Of a stretch of 64,000 nt of DNA, positions 59,343 to 64,000 are shown one piece after another. The translations under genes and the position numbers were made by a program. Every line of letters begins with the position of its first letter. Positions within the stretch are counted from its first letter, which is position 1. Location: NCBI GenBank assembly GCA_037447655.1, contig JBBHKE010002926.1, positions 458,335-522,334 on the forward strand, written 5' to 3'. Below the pieces are notes generated by a model, which saw only the letters and a program-made list of their open reading frames with translations, searched no databases and was not told the origin of the DNA. This stretch comes from Zygnema cylindricum (taxonomy: Eukaryota; Streptophyta; Zygnematophyceae; Zygnematales; Zygnemataceae).

Positions 59343-59494
59343 TGTGAAATTCAAAATGGATGGGAGATTTTGAAGGTTATGATATTTTCGGGTATTCGGG
59401 AATCACGACATCATCTGAAGGATGTTGCGACCTTTGTAATAGCGTAACAAGATATCTCCCCTTCACATTCTATAAACAAACACAAATTTGTTGG

Positions 59495-59500
<6 letters not shown>
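59343..59500 (+). pseudogene. decayed PAN/Apple-domain fragment
   Basis: Two adjacent frames give CEIQNG and, after a frame change, DFEGYDIFGYSGITTSSEGC followed by CDLC, FTFYKQ and CWLK. The spacing (C...NG.DF.G.DI...S...CC.LC...FTF....CWLK) fits a PAN/Apple domain, a disulfide-bonded adhesion or carbohydrate/protein-binding module of secreted proteins. It lacks a start, upstream exons and an intact frame. A poly(A) run (59497-59525) follows the CWLK codons. The source could be a dead gene or a captured or retroposed piece. Confidence 0.5.
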
Positions 59501-59528
<28 letters not shown>

Positions 59529-59824
59529 TCGGTACCAATGTGACATACACCAATAGAGTTTTTTTAGGGTTTTTTAGCTCCTTGCTCTCTGGTCTTTCTG
59601 GAGGTATTTCGTTCTGATAATTCCTACATACTTTTTCTTTTTTAATTTGCAAACAAATAAATAGAAAACCGAGGTTATATGCCAGTTTCCTCTAATGCAG
59701 CGCCTCAAACCACAATGCGTATGTTGAAAGAAGTACTTTAATTGTCGTATTTTGAACTGGTGTTTCTCAAATCACAAGCTGGACGCTGGAGAGTTGGAAA
59801 CCATAATTTTGTTTGTACCCTTTA

Positions 59825-59947
59825 GAGGGAGAGGGAGAGGGAGGGAAGGGAGTGGGAGAGGAAGCGGGAGAGCGAAAAAGAGAGCGAGAGGGAGAGGGAG
59901 AGGAAGCGGGAGAGGTAGAGGTAGAGGGAGAAGGAGAGAGAGAGAAT
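59825..59947 (+). repeat. GA-rich GAGAGG tract
   Basis: Irregular GGGAGA/GAAGCG purine repeats. The Gly/Arg-rich frame across it is a by-product. Confidence 0.7.
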
Positions 59948-60325
59948 TTCTCACTCGTTCAATAGCCCCCTCTCGCTGTTTCACTTATGGACATCAATAT
60001 AAGAAAAAAAAATGTATATACATGATGGATGAAGGCCTAGCTGAAAGGACCCTTGGAAGGAAATATCCTAGGGAACCCTAAAAAACCCTAAAATGCCCTT
60101 AGAGGAAATATCATAGGAACTCAAAGCTAAGGGTGAAGGCCCAAGTGTAAAGGTTAGGGAACCATGGCAGGGGGGGATCTCAAGATGATCGGAGGCATAT
60201 ATGTTAGCTCAAATTTGGGGGAGGGAGGGTTGCTCACCTAGGAAAGCGCCACATGTGAGAGACAATTTAGACATGTCGTCTTTAAATTTCACGAAAGATC
60301 ACCTCCCTTCAAAAGCAAAAAGGGT

Positions 60326-60418
60326 GGGAGGAGGGAGGGGGAGGGGTGGGGAGGGGAGAGGAGGGGAGAGGGGGGGGGGGGGGGGAGGGGGGGGGAAGGG
60401 GGGGAGGGGGGGGGAGGG
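60326..60418 (+). repeat. G-rich tract with quadruplex potential
   Basis: About 90 bp almost only of G with interspersed A and T, including runs of 9-16 G. Many G3+ runs are within short loops of each other. No gene is tied to it. Confidence 0.75.
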
Positions 60419-60439
60419 TAGCAACAAGGGGAGAACCAG

Positions 60440-62146
60440 CACAAGTTGTCCCCAAAGAATTGGTGGAATTACATCCAACGGTGGGCAATGGGAGATGGGC
60501 GAGGGGTGGTGGGTGGGGAGGAGGGATGAAACATGACCCTTGCTGATAGGTTAAGAGACAATTGTTTTAGATTAGGAAAATCTAAGAGGGGAGGAGTCTG
60601 GGGACCGGTCTACGAAAATGACCTACGAGAATTATAATCTCATAAAAAAAAGGAAAGAGCCTAAGCTGGGAAGTTTCGAAAACCTGGGTTGTCCTTACGT
60701 TTAGGGCGCGAGACCGAGACCATGACATCCGTGCATAACCCAAGCATAGTGTATATAATATAATATATACAATATAATATAATCCGAGCCTCTGGCTTTG
60801 GGGACGTGAGGCAAAACTTTTCGAGAAAAAAAGAGGCTTTAACTAGCCAAAGAGGGTCTCTTTGACCTGACATATCTTCTTGTAAGAATGGCTGATGTAC
60901 ATGCTTGATGGCTTATTGTAAATATCATAAATTAAAGCAAAGCCTTTATTAAGTTTTAGTTCTTCCGATTCAGGCTTTGTGTGTATAGAGTTATAGGGAT
61001 TCAAAGTAGGCGTTAGAAACAAGTCTCATTCGGTCATTATAAGAGGGAAATTTTGGGGATTCATATCATACAAGTACACCGCTAATCGTTATTAGTGTTA
61101 AGCTTTTTCGCCACTTAAAACACCTTTTCCCCGTGCACAATTGTCGGATTGTTGATCTGACACCGCCAATAGGAAGGTGAGAATCTTACCTTCCAATAGG
61201 AATCGTCCGATGAACAATCCGACAAGTATGCACGGAGAAAAGATGTTGACACTAATATTGATTAGCGGTGTAGTTATGTGAATGGTCAAAATGCTTATAA
61301 TGTCTTGACGAAGTAGTGAAAGAATCTTGATCCTTGGTTGGATTCGATAGAGCATTGTGATTGGACCAAAAGTCCCCCGTTAAGAATGCTTATGGCGATA
61401 TAGCTAAGAATCACGTGGACGTAAGTTTTGCCATTGAACTTTGTTTCTAAGGCAAAGGCTTTAAACTCCACGTCTCCTTCTTTCTGTCTCCCTCATCATT
61501 GCTTTGTTACGACTGTTACACACGCTTTTTCAATGTATTGTTGAACTGTATTGATGAGCATAATTTTTTATCAATCTTCACTCAGAGTAACAAATTCAAA
61601 GGGATAGGGAAAGAAAAAAACATTACCTGAAAGACACTAACTAGAAAACATGAACTTAAAAACATTAACTGAAGTATCAGTTCAGCTCTTAGTTCAAGTG
61701 GTGATAAAGTTCGAAAAGTGAAGACAAGGATGCTAAGAAGGAACGGAAAAGAAAAAGGAAACATAAAATGGAAAAAGGCGATTAGACGTCAAATCATCAC
61801 TCAAAGATTTTTTTTGGCCAAATTTCAAGATCGCGACCAAGAATAAAGGAAAGAGACAAAGAGAGGGAAAACCGAAAGGGAAGGAAAGGAAGAAGAGCGA
61901 AACGAAGAATGGTAAAAAAATTCGCAAATCAGATCAATCCTCAAAACGAATGCGCTCATGAATAATAAGTTAAAAGAAAATTAGATCCTCGGATAAAAGC
62001 TCTTTCTTCAAAATCGATCATTCCATCAACCTAAAATTAACGCTTTTTAAAAAATTGAAAAACTTAAAGGAAATGTCCCAAAAAATTGCATGGAAACGCA
62101 CTATCTTCAAAAACAAGATGTACTAAGAATCTTTCAAAATTCCACA
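60440..62146. other. intergenic DNA, 3' of the minus-strand gene
   Basis: No coding feature is supported. It holds the MITE at 61075-61273 and a TATAATATAATATATAC-type AT patch near 60751-60782. The last part should be the 3' UTR or flank of the minus-strand gene. Confidence 0.45.
61075..61273. mobile_element. 199-bp MITE with clean ends
   Basis: It starts TACACCGCTAATCGTTATTAG and ends AATATTGATTAGCGGTGTA. It has a fold-back interior: TGCACAATTGTCGGATTGTT versus GAACAATCCGACAAGTATGC. TA flanks it. It is the best short copy of the family found in the introns of both genes. Confidence 0.7.
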
Positions 62147-63710
62147 CTATAATATGTGCGAAAGTTCAAACAAGTCTCCATGTTTCGTCTCTCTTATCTC
62201 CTCCTCCTCCTCCTCCTCCTCCCATTCCTGAGTAACCTCGTCTTTCTTCTTATCCATGGCTTCCCATGTCTCGTCACTTATCAATTGAACCTGAAAACCC
62301 GTTTACACCCCGATTAAGCAGTGATTAAACCCAGATTAAGCTTCCAGTAAACCCGAAGTAAACCTTGGTTAAACACCAATGAAACGCAAACCCAAATTAA
62401 TCTGGGAGCAACCATAAAAAACCCTAAAGAATCCTAATAAACTGTATTAAAAACCAAAAAAAACACGGAAAAAAGAACACATAAAAAAACACACAAAAAA
62501 ACAAACACAAAAAAAACACGACAAAAATCGACAAAAAAGCCTAGAATAATAGTAATAATAGATATGTTATTACATATTTCATGATTTTTGTTTTTTTACA
62601 TACCAGTCGTGGTCGGGCAGCTCCAAAAGTCACAAAGCCGGAGTTTCCGGGCGAAAAAGTGGCCCTTCCGGGAAGAGAAATACCGTGGATTCCCCACCGC
62701 CCGCTGTACATCAGCGCCCAAATTTCGTCCACTTCCCGGACGGCCGGCTGCAGAAAACGACAAAAAAGGGAAAACGACAACAAAAAATGAAAAACAATAA
62801 AAAAAAGTGAAAACAACAACAAAAAGTGAAAACGACAAAAAAAAGTGAGAACAACAAAAAAGGAAAACGACAAAATACGGAAAATGGATGAAAATCGCAA
62901 AAAAATAGAAGCAAAAGAAAGGTGGAAAATGACAAGATAAGGAAAATGGCAAAGTAGGGAAAATGACAACAAGGTCAAATGATAGTGAAAAGGAAAAAAC
63001 ATTGAAAACGACAAAGAAAAAGGGGAAAAAAAGCAAAAGACAACAGAGAAAATGACAAAATAGGAGAATTAAGGGCAAAATAAAGAAAATGCAAAAAGTG
63101 ACTATGATAAAAAGGGGAAAGGACAAAGTATAGAAAAAGACAAAATACAGGAGGCAACAGAGGGCATCAAAAAAGGAAAACAATAAAAAGGGAAACAAAC
63201 AATAGGAAAAAAAGCCGAAAAAAGAAAACTCAAAATAGGGGAAACAAAAAAAAGAAAAGGAGAATACGAGACAGGAAAATCAAGACAAATACGAAAAACA
63301 ACAAAACAGAATATGGAAAAGGCAAAAAAGAGGAAAAAACTGAAAAAGGAAAACACAGAAGGAAAGGAGAATACAAAACAGGAAAATCAAGACAAATACG
63401 AAAAACAACAAAACAGAATATGGAAAAGGCAAAAAAGAGGAAAAAACTGAAAAAGGAAAACTCAGAAGGAAAGGAAAAAGGCTGAAGGAAAAGTTTTAGA
63501 AAGGAAAGAAAAAAAACTCATCTGGAAAAACAATGAAATAGAGAAAATGACAAAATGTAGAAAGGACAAAAAAAAAGTAGAAACCAAAAGAAAAGTAGAA
63601 AACAAAAAAAAAAAATAGGAGAACAACACAGACCTGTGGAATTCTAGGAGCTGACCGAAAAGCGTCCCAAATTTCATCACCAAAAATTAACTCCTTTTCC
63701 ATTAATTTTT
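62147..63710 (-). CDS. unrecognised gene, last three exons (5' part missing or unresolved)
   Basis: Minus-strand exons, in transcript order: 63710-63634, 62747-62604, 62290-62147, ending in TAG. Introns are GT-AG and phases agree, giving about 121 residues in frame. The protein has repeated Trp motifs at similar points in each exon: GDEIWDAF, VDEIWALMYSGRW and SDETWEAM. A run of eight Glu precedes the C-terminus LFELSHIL. The first exon listed begins after TATAG in phase 1, so at least one exon lies upstream (towards or beyond position 64000); I could not fix it. I know no family with this pattern. The large intron is a T-rich repeat on this strand. The splice agreement over three exons is the main support. 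Confidence 0.5.
62755..63610 (-). repeat. degenerate GAAAACGACAAAA minisatellite filling an intron
   Basis: On the + strand, units such as GAAAACGACAAAAAA recur with variation over ~850 bp. A 107-bp segment starting at 63259 is repeated in tandem at 63366 with few changes. Phe/Leu-rich minus-strand frames here are artefacts. Confidence 0.75.
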
Positions 63711-63715
63711 CTATA

Positions 63716-64000
63716 CAAAAAAATAAAAGAAAAGGGTTAGAAAAAGAGAGAGGTAAATAAAGAAATAAACGAAGGAAGAAAGAAGTACAGAGATTTAAAA
63801 GTTTACAATCATCTTTCCTATCTTTATGTTATCTGAATTTCAGGATCCGAAGACCATTGATTTATAATAGATGTATACCTTAAAATTTCCGGCAATTGTC
63901 TTCTTCTCCTTCTCCCTTTTCTTTATCTCCCGCTCTTTCTACCTATCCTCTATTACATCTCCAAATCTCCCCCAATTCTTGCAATATATAAATATATATA
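63716..64000. other. window end, upstream of the minus-strand exons
   Basis: This should be intron or earlier exons of the minus-strand gene. A Lys/Arg/Glu-rich open stretch on the minus strand (about 63950-63881) ends before GTATAC, but its phase does not match the next exon. I leave it unassigned. Confidence 0.3.

Noticed and set aside
59752-60081. Gly/Arg-rich frame
   Set aside because: Produced by a GAGAGG repeat; no splice or domain support.
60201-60546. Gly-rich frame
   Set aside because: Produced by the G-rich tract.
62596-63198. Phe/Leu-rich minus-strand frame of 200 codons resembling a membrane protein
   Set aside because: It is T-rich intron repeat; the real exon is only its end near 62604-62747, read in a different frame.

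Overview
This is a 64-kb stretch of a streptophyte (plant-lineage) nuclear genome. It contains two multi-exon genes, the 3' part of a third, and many transposable elements. The plant assignment rests on four things: an AGD5/NEVERSHED-type ArfGAP gene, a CBM48-type gene with a chloroplast-transit-like N-terminus, Ty3/gypsy and Ty1/copia elements primed by initiator tRNA-Met, and scattered TTTAGGG-like words. I cannot name the species. The long introns, CT/GA microsatellites and many small inverted-repeat elements do not settle it.

Layout. 1-3.9 kb is AT-rich, GTAC-rich non-coding DNA with no firm gene. 3.9-14 kb is a transposon nest: a ~550-bp TA-flanked MITE (5048-13387) was split by a Ty3/gypsy element (5499-13282). 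That element has two 968-bp LTRs, an intact gag, and a pol with only two in-frame stops, joined to gag by what looks like a -1 frameshift signal. Two inverted copies of another small element flank the nest. 14.1-17.8 kb holds a fold-back fragment and a truncated, decayed copia element on the minus strand. 17.8-21.4 kb shows nothing I recognise. 21.4-24.2 kb is a cluster of five related MITEs. 24.8-26.0 kb is an element with 308-bp, nearly identical terminal inverted repeats.

Genes. 26.5-39.5 kb carries a duplicated promoter block with G-boxes, then an 11-exon ArfGAP gene (28178-39485, + strand, 625 aa by my splicing) whose introns and 5' UTR are full of polypyrimidine tracts. 42.1-49.3 kb carries a six-exon gene (+ strand, 300 aa) for a predicted plastid protein with an AMPK-beta-type glycogen-binding domain and a conserved-looking C-terminus I cannot name. 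Its introns hold MITEs and a large ATTGAC minisatellite. The last 1.9 kb holds at least three exons of an unrecognised minus-strand gene (62147-63710).

51.2-58.3 kb is a rearranged copia element flanked by a 5-bp target duplication (GTATG). It contains a tandem gag duplication and an internal inverted copy of LTR, primer site and gag. 58.3-62.1 kb is non-coding, with a decayed PAN/Apple-domain fragment, a G-rich tract and a short MITE.

The cellular genes do not form an operon-like or obviously linked pathway. One would act in Golgi/endosome Arf-GTPase traffic, one probably in plastid glucan or metabolic biology, and one is unknown. Exon boundaries were set by hand from reading frame, splice dinucleotides and family similarity.
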